A stretch of 64,000 nt of DNA from Paenibacillus oryzisoli (GTDB lineage: Bacteria; Bacillota; Bacilli; Paenibacillales; NBRC-103111), in contig NZ_LYPB01000085.1 in NCBI RefSeq assembly GCF_001653565.1, positions 69,790 through 133,789 of the forward strand, given 5' to 3'. The first letter of the stretch is position 1; every line of letters begins with the position of its first letter. The notes under the pieces were generated by a model. That model had not been told where the DNA came from. It did no database searches and was given only the letters and a program-made list of their open reading frames with translations. This document shows, one piece after another, positions 1 through 8,999 of this stretch. The translations under genes were made by a program, and so were the position numbers.

Positions 1-1
1 G

Positions 2-208
2 GAGCTGCTAGCTCATGAGCGTATCAACCACAGCTGTCATCTATTGGCTGATCCCTTCAACCGCGAGCTGTCCATTACCGATATCGCTGCAGCCGTTGGA
101 ATTCACGATCCCAAAAGGTTTTATCGTGTGTTTAAAGAGAGTACCGGAGTAACACCTGCTGCATATCGCCGCCAATCTTATCCGAGCACTGATTGGACAA
201 GAGCCTAA
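2..208 (+). CDS. AraC-family transcriptional regulator, C-terminal fragment (gene starts before the window)
   Basis: The reading frame is open from base 2 and stops with TAA at 206-208, giving the last 68 residues of a longer protein. The sequence contains the second helix-turn-helix of an AraC/XylS DNA-binding domain: the segment SITDIAAAVGI followed by FYRVFKESTGVTPAAYRR matches the family's conserved end (usually F.R.FK...G.TP..YR). The sensing part lies outside the window, so ligand and target are unknown. It is the only clearly real gene at the left edge on the plus strand and converges on the LacI gene, with a shared hairpin between them. Confidence 0.85.
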   Translation, partial: ELLAHERINHSCHLLADPFNRELSITDIAAAVGIHDPKRFYRVFKESTGVTPAAYRRQSYPSTDWTRA

Positions 209-230
209 GTTCCTTCATACAAATACAAAA

Positions 231-268
231 AGTGTCCCCAAGGCCATACGCATGGCCTTGGGGACACT
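231..268 (-). terminator. Rho-independent terminator between the convergent AraC and LacI genes
   Basis: A perfect 17-bp inverted repeat (231-247 and 252-268) with a 4-base loop. On the minus strand the stem is followed by TTTTGTATTT, so it best terminates the LacI gene that ends at 321. It may also stop the plus-strand AraC gene, although the plus-strand tail is poor in T. Confidence 0.85.
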
Positions 269-320
269 CTTGTCACATCGTTCACAACTGATTGTCATTC
301 CCTACTCCTCAAGCTTTCAC

Positions 321-1367
321 TTAAAAATCACTTGTCGTTCCAACAGAATCACGCTCAACTAATTCCGTCGTCAGCAGCACCTGTTCCGTAACGAGTTGGT
401 GATTCTGAATCCGTTTTTGGAGGCACTGGACCGCTCGCGAGCCCATACTTTCTTTGGGTACGCGTACGGTCGTCAGCATGGGAGTGACAAATTCGGATAA
501 GGAGATGTCATCAAATCCAACAATGGAGTAGTCTTCTGGACATTTTAAATGCCAATCATTCAATAATCGGAGTGTCTCGATCGCCAACCGATCATTGGCA
601 CAGAAGAACCCCGTCACTTTCTTCGCGGTAATCGTCTCTCGCAATATGTCCGGAAATGCGGTATCCACATAATTCCCTCTTCCACTAACTCCAACACCCC
701 GAACCCAATAGCTCTCGACATCTTCCACCGTTTGCGTCTTAAAGTTCTTCATAGCTTCTTCAAACCCACGTTCTCGCTCTCTAAAGCTCAAAGCCGTTTC
801 GCTATCTCCTACGAATGCTATATGACGATGACCAGCATGCAAGAGATAGCTTGTCGCATCGTATGCGCCAAGAAAATTATTAGCGAGTATATGATCATAT
901 TTGCCATTATGAACGTTGGCGTCGACCAAGACGAAAGGGACATCCTTGGCTTCCAAGGCTTCCATAAAAGCTTCGGGAATATGGCCCAACAGCAAGGCGC
1001 CATCCACTTTCCCCTCATGGATACTTCGAGGCAACGACTCTTCAGGATCCTGTGAAATATCAACACCGGATAGCATCATACTCAACTCATTGGTCGCCAA
1101 TTCACGATCGATTCCCCGAATAATTTTGCCCCAATACTCGATATCATCCAAATAAGCCTGTGGCATCAATACAGCGATATTTCCCGTCTTGCTATAACTA
1201 ATCGATTTGCGGAGATTATCAAACCGATATCCCATTTCTGTAGCTGTTTGCCAAATGAGCTCTTTAGTTTCATTTTTAACCGCAGGGTCATTCGACAGCG
1301 CTTTGGAGACTAATGCTTTAGATACCCCAACTGTTTCAGCAATCATTTGAAGCGTTATCTTCTTCAC
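321..1367 (-). CDS. LacI-family transcriptional regulator
   Basis: 348 aa, the usual LacI/GalR length. The N-terminus (about residues 1-55) is a LacI helix-turn-helix: ITLQMIAETVGVSKALVSKALS and then the hinge region. The remainder is a periplasmic-binding-protein-like sensor core with the typical segments GFFCANDRLAIETLRLL and SIVGFDDISLSEFVTPMLTT, followed by the family C-terminus. It would be a sugar-responsive repressor or activator. It lies 84 bp downstream of the GH130 gene on the same strand and may be in the same transcript. A LacI-type operator candidate (2801-2814) sits upstream of GH130, so control of that gene is a reasonable inference. The effector sugar cannot be read from sequence. 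Confidence 0.93.
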   Translation of the reverse strand: MKKITLQMIAETVGVSKALVSKALSNDPAVKNETKELIWQTATEMGYRFDNLRKSISYSKTGNIAVLMPQAYLDDIEYWGKIIRGIDRELATNELSMMLSGVDISQDPEESLPRSIHEGKVDGALLLGHIPEAFMEALEAKDVPFVLVDANVHNGKYDHILANNFLGAYDATSYLLHAGHRHIAFVGDSETALSFRERERGFEEAMKNFKTQTVEDVESYWVRGVGVSGRGNYVDTAFPDILRETITAKKVTGFFCANDRLAIETLRLLNDWHLKCPEDYSIVGFDDISLSEFVTPMLTTVRVPKESMGSRAVQCLQKRIQNHQLVTEQVLLTTELVERDSVGTTSDF

Positions 1368-1451
1368 TACCCGTGTCCCCCCGTTCCTATCGTTATTCTT
1401 ATCTTAATTGCAGGGGACACCTAAAGCAATTCTCACCTGTATATGTGCTCG

Positions 1452-2678
1452 CTAGCTGATCTTGTTTCCATGTTCATCAAATGTACGTACATATGCGATC
1501 AATTCCTCTAAATTGACCCAGGACATGCCTATTTTTTGGTCGGCAGCGCCATAGGACATGATTAACTCCCCATTGATTACAATTCCACCCGTTGTAAACA
1601 AACATGGCGTAGGATAATCCGATGGCATCTCCCACGCTCTCTCTGCATACATCAAACGGTCGGAACAGCGATTGATGACCACTGGAAAATCATTCTCTTG
1701 CTCTCGAACAATCATGAAAGACTGTGTATATCCAAAGTAAATATCCTTCTTCCCATGATAGGAAACTAACCAATCCTGTTCATTAATCTGAATTGGCGGC
1801 CAACTTGCTCCCACCCGATTCTCTTCCCAATCAAAAATGCTTGAAGCAAATAAGCGATGTGTTGCTTTGGGCGTTGCGAAATCTTCAATTGCCTCTGCCG
1901 CTGCTAGATAGATGGAGGGCTTCTTAACCGTTTCTCCTTGGTCAAAAGGTAATACGTTCATGGGTCGGTGCAACATCACGTATTGCATTTTGCCATCGAT
2001 CTTCATTTTATTCGGAAAAAGGAAAACATCGCGATTATCGCTAACATGTCCTTCCGTTAATGGTCCCATATACTCAAATACTTCCTCATACAACCTATTT
2101 TTAAGCTTATCCAAATGTAGCTTATATAACACAGTCACGGTCTCGTTGGCCCGCGCCGCTTTAATAAACGGATCCTCATCGCTCGCACTATGAATCCAAT
2201 CAGGAACATACTCATATCTCGTTTGAATCGGCGGATCTTGATCTAATAACCAATACGGCCCTGGTGAAAATGAACGACAGGCTACTGTCACATACAACTC
2301 ATCTTCCACTGTAAAAATTCTCGGGTCCTCTATGCAACCATTCGCATAGTTCCTTACCCGATTACCGTTGATATCCATCGTATAAAGTTCATGTTCCTCA
2401 TAACCCATGACAGGCGCCAACGCAGGTCTTGAGAAATCTGCATCCCACGTTTCACCCAAGTCATCACTCGTTGCATATCCAAGGAAAATGGGATAGGGAT
2501 CGTGGCATCCTTCTCTTCTTTTTTGCGGCCACGGTCCAGTAGCCCTAAATAACATATGTATGCGATTAGAATCAGGATCTTTAATAATTGCTGGGTTTAA
2601 GACCATTTTATCCGCCCAATCGCACCCCGGAACAGGTTCAAGTACTGGTTTGTCCAAATAACGAAATTGTGGTTTCAT
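1452..2678 (-). CDS. GH130-like glycoside phosphorylase/hydrolase
   Basis: 408 aa, no signal peptide, so cytoplasmic. Features of the five-bladed beta-propeller GH130 family are visible: NPAIIKDPDSN near residue 28, NGCIEDPR at 113-120 with the presumed proton-donor Asp118, TPCLFTTGGIV and the late SYGAADQKIG. GH130 enzymes phosphorolyse or hydrolyse beta-mannosides and related short oligosaccharides; substrate specificity cannot be assigned from these motifs. A strong AGGAGG site precedes the ATG. The gene follows the GH95-like gene on the same strand but is separated from it by a terminator (2891-2930) and has its own promoter candidate, so it is likely a separate transcription unit with LacI. 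It probably finishes oligosaccharides imported by the adjacent transporter. Confidence 0.8.
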   Translation of the reverse strand: MKPQFRYLDKPVLEPVPGCDWADKMVLNPAIIKDPDSNRIHMLFRATGPWPQKRREGCHDPYPIFLGYATSDDLGETWDADFSRPALAPVMGYEEHELYTMDINGNRVRNYANGCIEDPRIFTVEDELYVTVACRSFSPGPYWLLDQDPPIQTRYEYVPDWIHSASDEDPFIKAARANETVTVLYKLHLDKLKNRLYEEVFEYMGPLTEGHVSDNRDVFLFPNKMKIDGKMQYVMLHRPMNVLPFDQGETVKKPSIYLAAAEAIEDFATPKATHRLFASSIFDWEENRVGASWPPIQINEQDWLVSYHGKKDIYFGYTQSFMIVREQENDFPVVINRCSDRLMYAERAWEMPSDYPTPCLFTTGGIVINGELIMSYGAADQKIGMSWVNLEELIAYVRTFDEHGNKIS

Positions 2679-2731
2679 ATTTCCTCCTGATAGGTAAGTT
2701 ATGAAGAGCTTATGAGCGTACTTTCCCTATC

Positions 2732-2760
2732 AATTTAACATAACCTAATTGTTTATTCAA
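2732..2760 (-). promoter_or_regulatory. Candidate sigma-A promoter for the GH130-LacI unit
   Basis: On the minus strand, TTGAAT (2755-2760) is separated by 17 bp from TAAATT (2732-2737). The expected start is about 45-50 bp upstream of the GH130 ATG. The boxes are imperfect, so this is only a candidate. Confidence 0.35.
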
Positions 2761-2800
2761 CTGTTTAATGAAACAAATAAATATAGAAAGACAGTCCTGC

Positions 2801-2814
2801 TCAAACCGTTTTGA
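2801..2814. promoter_or_regulatory. LacI-family operator candidate
   Basis: TCAAACCGTTTTGA is a 14-bp dyad with five-base arms TCAAA/TTTGA around a central CG, the form bound by LacI/GalR proteins. It lies upstream of GH130 and just downstream of the preceding terminator. The only LacI gene in the window is two genes away (321-1367). Its distance from the predicted promoter (about 50-70 bp upstream) is a weakness. Confidence 0.4.
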
Positions 2815-2890
2815 CAACGTAGGTAAGGTCGAATTTATGGCGGGCTTTCTTGGTTTAGAAGCCCATCCTAGTGAATAAAACACAACAAAA

Positions 2891-2930
2891 AGACGTAGGC
2901 CCACATCTCTATCTTTGGGGGTCTACGTCT
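2891..2930 (-). terminator. Terminator after the GH95-like gene
   Basis: A 12-bp stem with one G-T pair (2891-2902 with 2919-2930). On the minus strand it is followed by TTTTGTTGTG. It lies 19 bp past the GH95-like stop and separates the importer-GH95 transcript from GH130. Confidence 0.8.
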
Positions 2931-2948
2931 TGCTATCTATATATCTCC

Positions 2949-5189
2949 TTATTCACCGCCATGAAAACCATACAACCGCCAAGGTTTATGTCCGCCAAAG
3001 TAGCGTACAACTTTGTTTCGCCCCCCGACCGGTCGCACACGGAGATCAGGAACTTCTTCGCTGGAATAAAGTACAGCCTCTTCACCTTTCTCCAAAGCCA
3101 GCGAGACTTCTTCCTCAACAACCGTTTCTCCAGATAATCGTACTGTACCATCCACGCCGATGATGTTCCATCGAATCCGTCCTTGCCAACCCGTCTTAAC
3201 CAAACATGGCTCTCCTGCCAAGCTCTTTACTCGGATCCATTGTGTGACAGCATCCTTGCGAACTGCGCTCACTAAGAAGGCCCCTTCCCCTCGCAAGTTA
3301 TGGAAGGCTAGCTCTGTCCACGCTTCTGGCACAGCTGGAAATACACGCAGCTTGCCGCCCCAGCTCTGAAGCAGCATATCTTGAATGGATTCTGCACCTG
3401 CCAGCGGCGTTTCGATGACCGGTCCCGCTTCCTTGTACATCGTATTCGGCTTGATGATATGCAGCAGCGATTGCAATAACCGCAGCGCCTCATCCCCCTG
3501 TCCGAGAACAGTGGCAATCGATGCCGCGCCCGTCATGCTGAATCCGCGCAGGTCGCCTTCTTTGGCCAACCAGTGACGCAGCGAAGTAGCAATTAAAGCC
3601 CGCTCTTCCTCTGTTTCTCCACTGATCAGATGCAATGGGAAAATGGCTAGCAAGTGGCTAAAGTGACGGTGCCCGTAAGCGAGCGGCATATCGCGACCGA
3701 CCATAAAGCCAGTCTCATCAACGGGCAGTGGAACTAATTTTAGCAGAATATCTTCCCACTTCGAACGGAGTGAATCACTTATCTTCAACCGCTTGCATAT
3801 CGCAAGCAAAGTTTCGCACCCCCACCGCAGCAAGGCAAGGTCATAGTGACAGTCCGCAACCGTCGTTCGCATGAATGAGCCATATTCGGGAGAAATCGTC
3901 GGAGGCAGATGCAAACATCCATCCTCTCCCTCTTCCAGCAGATGGATATAATAATTCACACTCCGCCTGAGTATAGGATATAACACTTCCTCCAGCATGC
4001 CATCATCCATGGTATATCGATAGTGACGCCATACGTTATGACAGATCCACGTTAAATTACCAACCTCATCGTCTACAATTGCTTGTAGGTCAAATGAGCA
4101 GCTTCGTCCTAAGCCAGCTGAATCGTGTTGGAACGGTTCAGGCACATTGCGAATTAACTGTTCCCTATTCGCATGCAAGGAACGAACAAGTGATTCCCCA
4201 ATCTCCAAACGATTGGCTGTATATATAGGCGAATAACTCATCTGTACATTCATATTGAACCAGACACCTGGCCAAGGCGACGATGTAAGCCAAGGACCTT
4301 GATTATCAATCAAGGGTTTGTCTACTCGCGTAGCTGAAGCTAGCTTGTACATTTGTATCCAGTAGAAGCTTTCCAAACGTCCATCTGGCAGCGAAACGAA
4401 GCTTTGCTGGTAGTACTGGTGCCACCAATTCCTGTGGGCTTCCACCCATTCCTCGAAATTCGCAGCCGAAGCCTGGGCCACCGCCTCCACAGCTTCCGCT
4501 TGGGTCGATTCCGAATGTCCCCTGGCAATGGACAACCAGCAGATCCGGCGATTCGGTGAAACCTGCACTTCCTTCCATGCGGTTACACAGCCATCTCCGC
4601 CGGAATAGCGCTGTGTACATACCCGAATGCCATCTTCATCTTCCGAATGGACGACTTCCGTCTGAGGTATATATTGATTTAAATTCACCACGTCTGCGTT
4701 CTTCAATACTGGATCGACGTCCGGGAAGGGGTACCATGCAAAGCGTGCGCCATTTTCCCCCTCTGTTGTCTCCAACTCTATGGCGATTACTGGGTCCAGA
4801 CTGTGAACGAGTGAGCGAAGCTTGACTTCACCGCTCGTTGTCGTCAGCGTTGCCAGTAATTCAGCGTTCCACAAATTGATCCGCATCTGTGTGGGATGAT
4901 AGATCTTCCCCTCTAATTCCAGATCCAGTTCGCCAAGCTGAACGCGAGGCGGGAAGCCTGGCTTATCCATTCGGACTGCCGTCACATCGCTCCGCCCCGT
5001 CACCATGCGAAGCACATGCCGCTTACTCGCATGTTCCTCACCGTAGACCATTGTGCCCAGCAAGCCATTGCCGAGGAAGGCTCCTTCGTCCCAGCTAACT
5101 GGCTTGACGACCCACTCCATATCATTAGCGGCCATGTACGTTTCCCAATCAACATCCATATGCACAGCCGAGTTGTTGCTATCTTTCAC
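2949..5189 (-). CDS. GH95-like glycoside hydrolase (alpha-L-fucosidase/galactosidase family)
   Basis: 746 aa, no signal peptide. The N-terminal part has EGAFLGNGLLGTMVYGE, equivalent to the GNG.LGAM.FG motif of GH95. The (alpha/alpha)6 barrel carries the hallmark GHRHFSHLLAIFP near residues 510-523. The C-terminal part (ESIQDMLLQS... FPAVPEAW... LRGEGAF) follows the family's end domains. GH95 enzymes remove terminal alpha-1,2-L-fucose or L-galactose by inversion. The intracellular location and position directly behind the two permease genes (15 bp downstream) suggest trimming of imported oligosaccharides. Exact sugar specificity is not determinable here. The family call rests on motif and architecture recognition. 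Confidence 0.75.
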   Translation of the reverse strand: MKDSNNSAVHMDVDWETYMAANDMEWVVKPVSWDEGAFLGNGLLGTMVYGEEHASKRHVLRMVTGRSDVTAVRMDKPGFPPRVQLGELDLELEGKIYHPTQMRINLWNAELLATLTTTSGEVKLRSLVHSLDPVIAIELETTEGENGARFAWYPFPDVDPVLKNADVVNLNQYIPQTEVVHSEDEDGIRVCTQRYSGGDGCVTAWKEVQVSPNRRICWLSIARGHSESTQAEAVEAVAQASAANFEEWVEAHRNWWHQYYQQSFVSLPDGRLESFYWIQMYKLASATRVDKPLIDNQGPWLTSSPWPGVWFNMNVQMSYSPIYTANRLEIGESLVRSLHANREQLIRNVPEPFQHDSAGLGRSCSFDLQAIVDDEVGNLTWICHNVWRHYRYTMDDGMLEEVLYPILRRSVNYYIHLLEEGEDGCLHLPPTISPEYGSFMRTTVADCHYDLALLRWGCETLLAICKRLKISDSLRSKWEDILLKLVPLPVDETGFMVGRDMPLAYGHRHFSHLLAIFPLHLISGETEEERALIATSLRHWLAKEGDLRGFSMTGAASIATVLGQGDEALRLLQSLLHIIKPNTMYKEAGPVIETPLAGAESIQDMLLQSWGGKLRVFPAVPEAWTELAFHNLRGEGAFLVSAVRKDAVTQWIRVKSLAGEPCLVKTGWQGRIRWNIIGVDGTVRLSGETVVEEEVSLALEKGEEAVLYSSEEVPDLRVRPVGGRNKVVRYFGGHKPWRLYGFHGGE

Positions 5190-5204
5190 CGCTAACTACC
5201 TCCT

Positions 5205-6083
5205 TTAGCCTTTGACAGCTCCGATCAGCGCGCCTTTGACGAAATATTTCTGCAAGAACGGATACACGAACAATATGGGGACTGTAGCTACGATAATCGT
5301 CGCATATTTCAAGGTTGCAGCCAGCATAGCGGCATCGTCGTCGGAAGCACCTGAATTGGCACTTGCCTCCCCTTGGAGCAAAATTCCCCGCAACACGAGT
5401 TGCAATGGATAGAGCGAACGCTCCTGCAGGAAAATCATCGCATTAAACCAAGAATTCCAATGACCTACGCCGTAGTACAACAACATGACTGCGACAACGG
5501 GCATCGAGAGCGGAAGCACAATACGGAATAGAATAACGAAGTCGTTCGCTCCGTCAATTTTGGCCGATTCCTCTAACGCATCTGGAATCGCTTCGAATGC
5601 TGTTTTCATCAGAATGAGATTAAACGTATTGATGGCAGTCGGAATAATAAGCGACCATAAGGAATCGATTAATCCAACGCCTTTGACCGTCAAGTACAGG
5701 GGGATCAACCCGCCGCTAAAGAACATGGTAAAAATAATAAACAGCATAAGCGGCTTGCGATAGAGCAAGCTCTTGCGTGAAAGGGCGTATGCTCCGAACG
5801 CAGTGAGCGTAATGTTCAGCACGAGGCCCATGAGTACGACAAATAGTGTATTCCCGTAACCTTTTATTATCATGGGATTACGGAATACATTCGTATAAGC
5901 ATCAAGCGAGAAACCGAGCGGACGCCATAACATGCCTTTGTACCCCATCAGGCTTCCTGCGTCACTAATGGAAGCAAATAATACATATATAAGTGGATAC
6001 ACGGTAAGCAGCATCATTAAAACCAACAGTAAAACATTGATCGTATCAAAACATATCTCTGAAAAGCTTCTCTTGTTTACCAT
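5205..6083 (-). CDS. Carbohydrate ABC transporter permease, YtcP/LplC type (importer 1)
   Basis: 292 aa with six predicted membrane segments. The EAA loop that docks the ATPase is visible as EESAKIDGANDFVILFRIVLPLSMP. The C-terminus ends FLQKYFVKGALIGAVKG, the standard end of MalG/LplC-type permeases. It pairs with the LplB-type permease 16 bp upstream and the lipoprotein before that to form a CUT1-type importer for oligosaccharides. No ATPase gene is in the cluster, as usual for this family, which shares an MsmX-like ATPase encoded elsewhere. That sharing is family knowledge, not seen here. Confidence 0.93.
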   Translation of the reverse strand: MVNKRSFSEICFDTINVLLLVLMMLLTVYPLIYVLFASISDAGSLMGYKGMLWRPLGFSLDAYTNVFRNPMIIKGYGNTLFVVLMGLVLNITLTAFGAYALSRKSLLYRKPLMLFIIFTMFFSGGLIPLYLTVKGVGLIDSLWSLIIPTAINTFNLILMKTAFEAIPDALEESAKIDGANDFVILFRIVLPLSMPVVAVMLLYYGVGHWNSWFNAMIFLQERSLYPLQLVLRGILLQGEASANSGASDDDAAMLAATLKYATIIVATVPILFVYPFLQKYFVKGALIGAVKG

Positions 6084-6099
6084 CCTCTTGCACGCTCCT

Positions 6100-7065
6100 T
6101 TACCACAAGCTTGTATCGTTGAATTTGCGGCTCAACCAGTTGGAGGAAATGAGCAAGGCAAAGTTGATGACCGAGTTAAACAAGCCCACCGCTGAACTGT
6201 AACTATAATTGAAATCCTGAAGACCAACGCGATACACATAAGAAGAAATGACATCTGCTGTTTCATAGGTACCCGGATTGTATAGCAATATGATTTTCTC
6301 GAAACCGACATTCATCATCTTACCAATGTCGAGAATAAGCAAAATGATGATGATGGGCATAATCCCTGGCAACGTAACATGTGTCATTTGTTTCCAGCGA
6401 CCAGCGCCATCGATTCTAGCTGCTTCGTACTGCTCTTGATCTATCCCGGTTAATGCTGCCAAGAAAATGATCGTTCCCCATCCGATATTTTGCCAGATCC
6501 CAGAAGACACATAGACAGAACGGAACAGACTTGGTTCAAGCAAGAACGTGGAGCGTTCCCCTCCGAAGAAGGCAATGATATCGTTGATAACGCCATCGCT
6601 CGTTGTAAAATCTTTCAAAATCCCGCAAATGACAATCAAAGATATAAAATGCGGCATGTACGTCACGGTCTGAACCATTCTTTTAAACATAGCATGTCTT
6701 AATTCATTCAATAAAAGGGCCAAAATAATAGGTGCCGGAAACCCGAACAACAACTGGTAGAAGCTAATTAGAACCGTATTCTTAATCGTTCTCCAGAAAT
6801 ACGCACCGTTGAAGAAATTAACAAAATGCTCGAATCCAACCCAGTCGCTCCCCCAAATTCCAATTCTTGGGGAGTAATCCTTGAAAGCAATGAGCGCGCC
6901 ATACATGGGTGCATAATGAAAGACAACATAATACAGTAGAACAGGCAGTAACATGACATAAAGCAGTTTATTTTTACGTATATCCAGCAATAGCCCGAAA
7001 TGGAATAATTTCCGTTTGTTTTCTACGGTTGTAACAGGCTTCGTTTTGGAAATCATAGTGTTCAT
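6100..7065 (-). CDS. Sugar ABC transporter permease, LplB type (importer 1)
   Basis: 321 aa from the ATG at 7065. An in-frame GTG exists at 7086, but GGAGAAGG lies seven bases before the later ATG, so the later start is preferred. Six membrane segments follow a short cytoplasmic tail. The EAA loop is EAARIDGAGRWKQMTHVTLPG, and the C-terminus reads SSNWLSRKFNDTSLW, the family's WxSRKxxxxSLW-like end. It forms the heterodimeric channel with the permease at 5205-6083, fed by the binding protein at 7151-8788. Confidence 0.93.
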   Translation of the reverse strand: MNTMISKTKPVTTVENKRKLFHFGLLLDIRKNKLLYVMLLPVLLYYVVFHYAPMYGALIAFKDYSPRIGIWGSDWVGFEHFVNFFNGAYFWRTIKNTVLISFYQLLFGFPAPIILALLLNELRHAMFKRMVQTVTYMPHFISLIVICGILKDFTTSDGVINDIIAFFGGERSTFLLEPSLFRSVYVSSGIWQNIGWGTIIFLAALTGIDQEQYEAARIDGAGRWKQMTHVTLPGIMPIIIILLILDIGKMMNVGFEKIILLYNPGTYETADVISSYVYRVGLQDFNYSYSSAVGLFNSVINFALLISSNWLSRKFNDTSLW

Positions 7066-7150
7066 CGCATCACCTTCTCCTGCCACGGACCCATTCCTGC
7101 GGGTGGTCGGGACGACTCGATCCGCCCCCGCAAGATGTGCCGTAAACTAA

Positions 7151-8788
7151 TTATCGCTTATTGTAACGATCTAGCGCTTTTTGATAAATTTGTGTTACCT
7201 TGTCAATTCCCATATCATTTATCCGTTTTACATAGTCATCGAATTTATCGATTGGCTCTTTGCCCATCACGAATTTAACGAACATTTCTTCTTTATAACT
7301 CGTAATTGCTGTACTCAATTTAGCCAACTCTTTGCTTTCTTCTGTAGTTGGTGTCAAGAAAGGCGGCATAACGTGCTTAACAGCATCTGTTTGCTCCCAA
7401 ATGCCAACAGCATCATCCTGCTCTTTGTACGTGTTGAAGCTCTTGCGGCTGTCGCCTAAGAAAGGACCGTTCGGTTTGGTATACTGGGAAATCATTTGTT
7501 GTAAGCTTAGTTTCGGATCTTTGGTAATTTTATCGGTAAACTTAGGCACGCCATTGTCTAGCGTATAGCTCTCACCAACAATACCGAAATTGAAGAGCAT
7601 GCTGCCTTTCTCGCCAAACGCATAATCCATCCACTTGACAGCCAGCTCCGCATGTTTGGAATCCCCCGCAACCGCTTTACTTACAGCTGGGTTGTATTTA
7701 AAGTCACGTTGACCGATGAAAGCGCGTTCGCCTTTCTTCAACGTTGGGTATGGTGCCGGTACAAGCTGGAATTTCGGGTTTTTCTTCTTGCCCGTATCCA
7801 TCCATTTGCCTACTGCGCTAAGCAATCCGACTGTCGCGCCGGATTCATCGCTGAGCAATCTCGTATCCTGCGATTTGGAATCCGTATTCAGTGCGAAATC
7901 CTTATCTAGCAATCCTTCTGCATACCATTTGTGAAGCAACGTCAATGCATCTTTGAATTGCGGGTCAATCGGCCCGTATTTCACTTTACCTTGATTGTCG
8001 ATATAGAAACGGTTCGCTGTTTGATAAGCGCCAATGAAAGCATCTTGAATATTCAATTCATTGCTGTATTGAGCTGTCAAAGCTGCGGAAGCCCCTTTTT
8101 TCTCCTTGAACGCTTTCAATACGGTGTACCATTCATCAATTGTTGTAGGCACTGGGAGGTTCAGTTCATCCAACCAATCTTTGCGGAGCATCGGTCCACG
8201 GAATACGAGTCCATTGTCTGGACGAATCATTGGAAACGCGTAGTATGTGCCGTTGTCTGTCTTAATCATTTTGTCTAGCTCTTTGTCATTTTGAAGCAGC
8301 TTCTTTAAATTTGGCGCACTTTTGTCAATCAAGTCGTTGAGAGGAAGAATCACTTTGTCTGCAATTGCCTTCTCCGGTCCGCCTGGATACGCAGCCGTTC
8401 CGCCACCGCCCCAGTTGTATTCAATAACATCTGGCAAATTGTTCGAAGCGATCAGCAAGTTGAATTGCTCCTTGGATTGACCGTCTGCAGGATGCGTATA
8501 CTTGACCTTAACGCCAGTATCGCTCTCCAATTGCTTACCAAATGGGGAATCCCCAATATTGGGAAACACGGTAGTCAAGTTGGGGTTAATTTGCTCCCAA
8601 GATGTTAACGTCTCTTGTGTAGCAATCGGATATTGACCTGCTGAAGCCGTAGGTGTTGCCTTCGTTGTAGCACTTCCCGTTTCACTTGAAGACTTCGCTG
8701 ACTCATTGGAACATGCGGCGAACATACTGGAAGCTACGACAACGCTTAGTGCCAGGCTAATGGATTTTCTTTTTGAACGACTGCTCAT
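7151..8788 (-). CDS. Extracellular solute-binding lipoprotein, LplA type (importer 1)
   Basis: 545 aa from the ATG at 8788, preceded by AGGGGG seven bases upstream; the in-frame ATG at 8803 has no such site. A basic start, hydrophobic segment and lipobox MFAAC place the lipid-anchored Cys at residue 26. The mature part is a large family-1 binding protein typical of Paenibacillus LplA homologues (about 500-550 aa), ending GIDKVTQIYQKALDRYNKR. It captures an oligosaccharide at the membrane for the two permeases downstream. The AraC sensor-regulator directly upstream is the likely controller; see the shared site at 8875-8947. Confidence 0.92.
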   Translation of the reverse strand: MSSRSKRKSISLALSVVVASSMFAACSNESAKSSSETGSATTKATPTASAGQYPIATQETLTSWEQINPNLTTVFPNIGDSPFGKQLESDTGVKVKYTHPADGQSKEQFNLLIASNNLPDVIEYNWGGGGTAAYPGGPEKAIADKVILPLNDLIDKSAPNLKKLLQNDKELDKMIKTDNGTYYAFPMIRPDNGLVFRGPMLRKDWLDELNLPVPTTIDEWYTVLKAFKEKKGASAALTAQYSNELNIQDAFIGAYQTANRFYIDNQGKVKYGPIDPQFKDALTLLHKWYAEGLLDKDFALNTDSKSQDTRLLSDESGATVGLLSAVGKWMDTGKKKNPKFQLVPAPYPTLKKGERAFIGQRDFKYNPAVSKAVAGDSKHAELAVKWMDYAFGEKGSMLFNFGIVGESYTLDNGVPKFTDKITKDPKLSLQQMISQYTKPNGPFLGDSRKSFNTYKEQDDAVGIWEQTDAVKHVMPPFLTPTTEESKELAKLSTAITSYKEEMFVKFVMGKEPIDKFDDYVKRINDMGIDKVTQIYQKALDRYNKR

Positions 8789-8874
8789 GTGAATCCCCCT
8801 CATAAACTTCTAGTGCGATTGATTTCGTTGCAGCACTGTAGCTTCAGTATGGATGGTTAAGCATCATTTTGAAT

Positions 8875-8947
8875 ATCGTCAAAACTGCAAATGCCTCTTT
8901 AAAATCCATAGAATGCAATCATCAGAATCCAAAGTCACTGTGCAAAA
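8875..8947 (-). promoter_or_regulatory. Shared upstream control region, copy 1 (importer 1)
   Basis: On the minus strand this 73-bp stretch has, in order, TTTTGCAC, a block TGATGATTGCATTC, GATTTT and GTTTTGACGAT, ending 86 bp before the binding-protein ATG. The same elements in the same order and nearly the same spacing occur at 17698-17768 before the PL6 gene. TTGACG inside the last element could act as a -35 box. I infer a site for the AraC regulator at 9000-11315. Confidence 0.5.
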
Positions 8948-8954
8948 CATGAAA

Positions 8955-8980
8955 AGTCGCGCAAGCAAGCTTGTACGACT
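8955..8980 (-). terminator. Terminator after the AraC sensor-regulator gene
   Basis: A 12-bp imperfect stem (8955-8966 with 8969-8980, arms AGTCG/CGACT and CAAGC/GCTTG) followed on the minus strand by TTTTCATGTTTTG. It lies 19 bp beyond the stop at 9000 and ends the regulator transcript before importer 1. It overlaps no coding sequence. Confidence 0.6.
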
Positions 8981-8999
8981 CTCAACAACCGATACTGTA

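Noticed and set aside
1406..1431. AATTGC...GCAATT inverted repeat before the LacI gene
   Set aside because: Six-base AT-rich arms with a 14-bp gap are expected by chance and do not match LacI operator geometry.
2710..2904. 64-codon minus-strand frame between GH95 and GH130
   Set aside because: It overlaps a terminator, a LacI-like operator and a promoter candidate, and has no family resemblance.
7931..8278. 115-codon plus-strand frame
   Set aside because: Antisense to the importer 1 binding protein, with Cys/Ile-rich random-looking composition.
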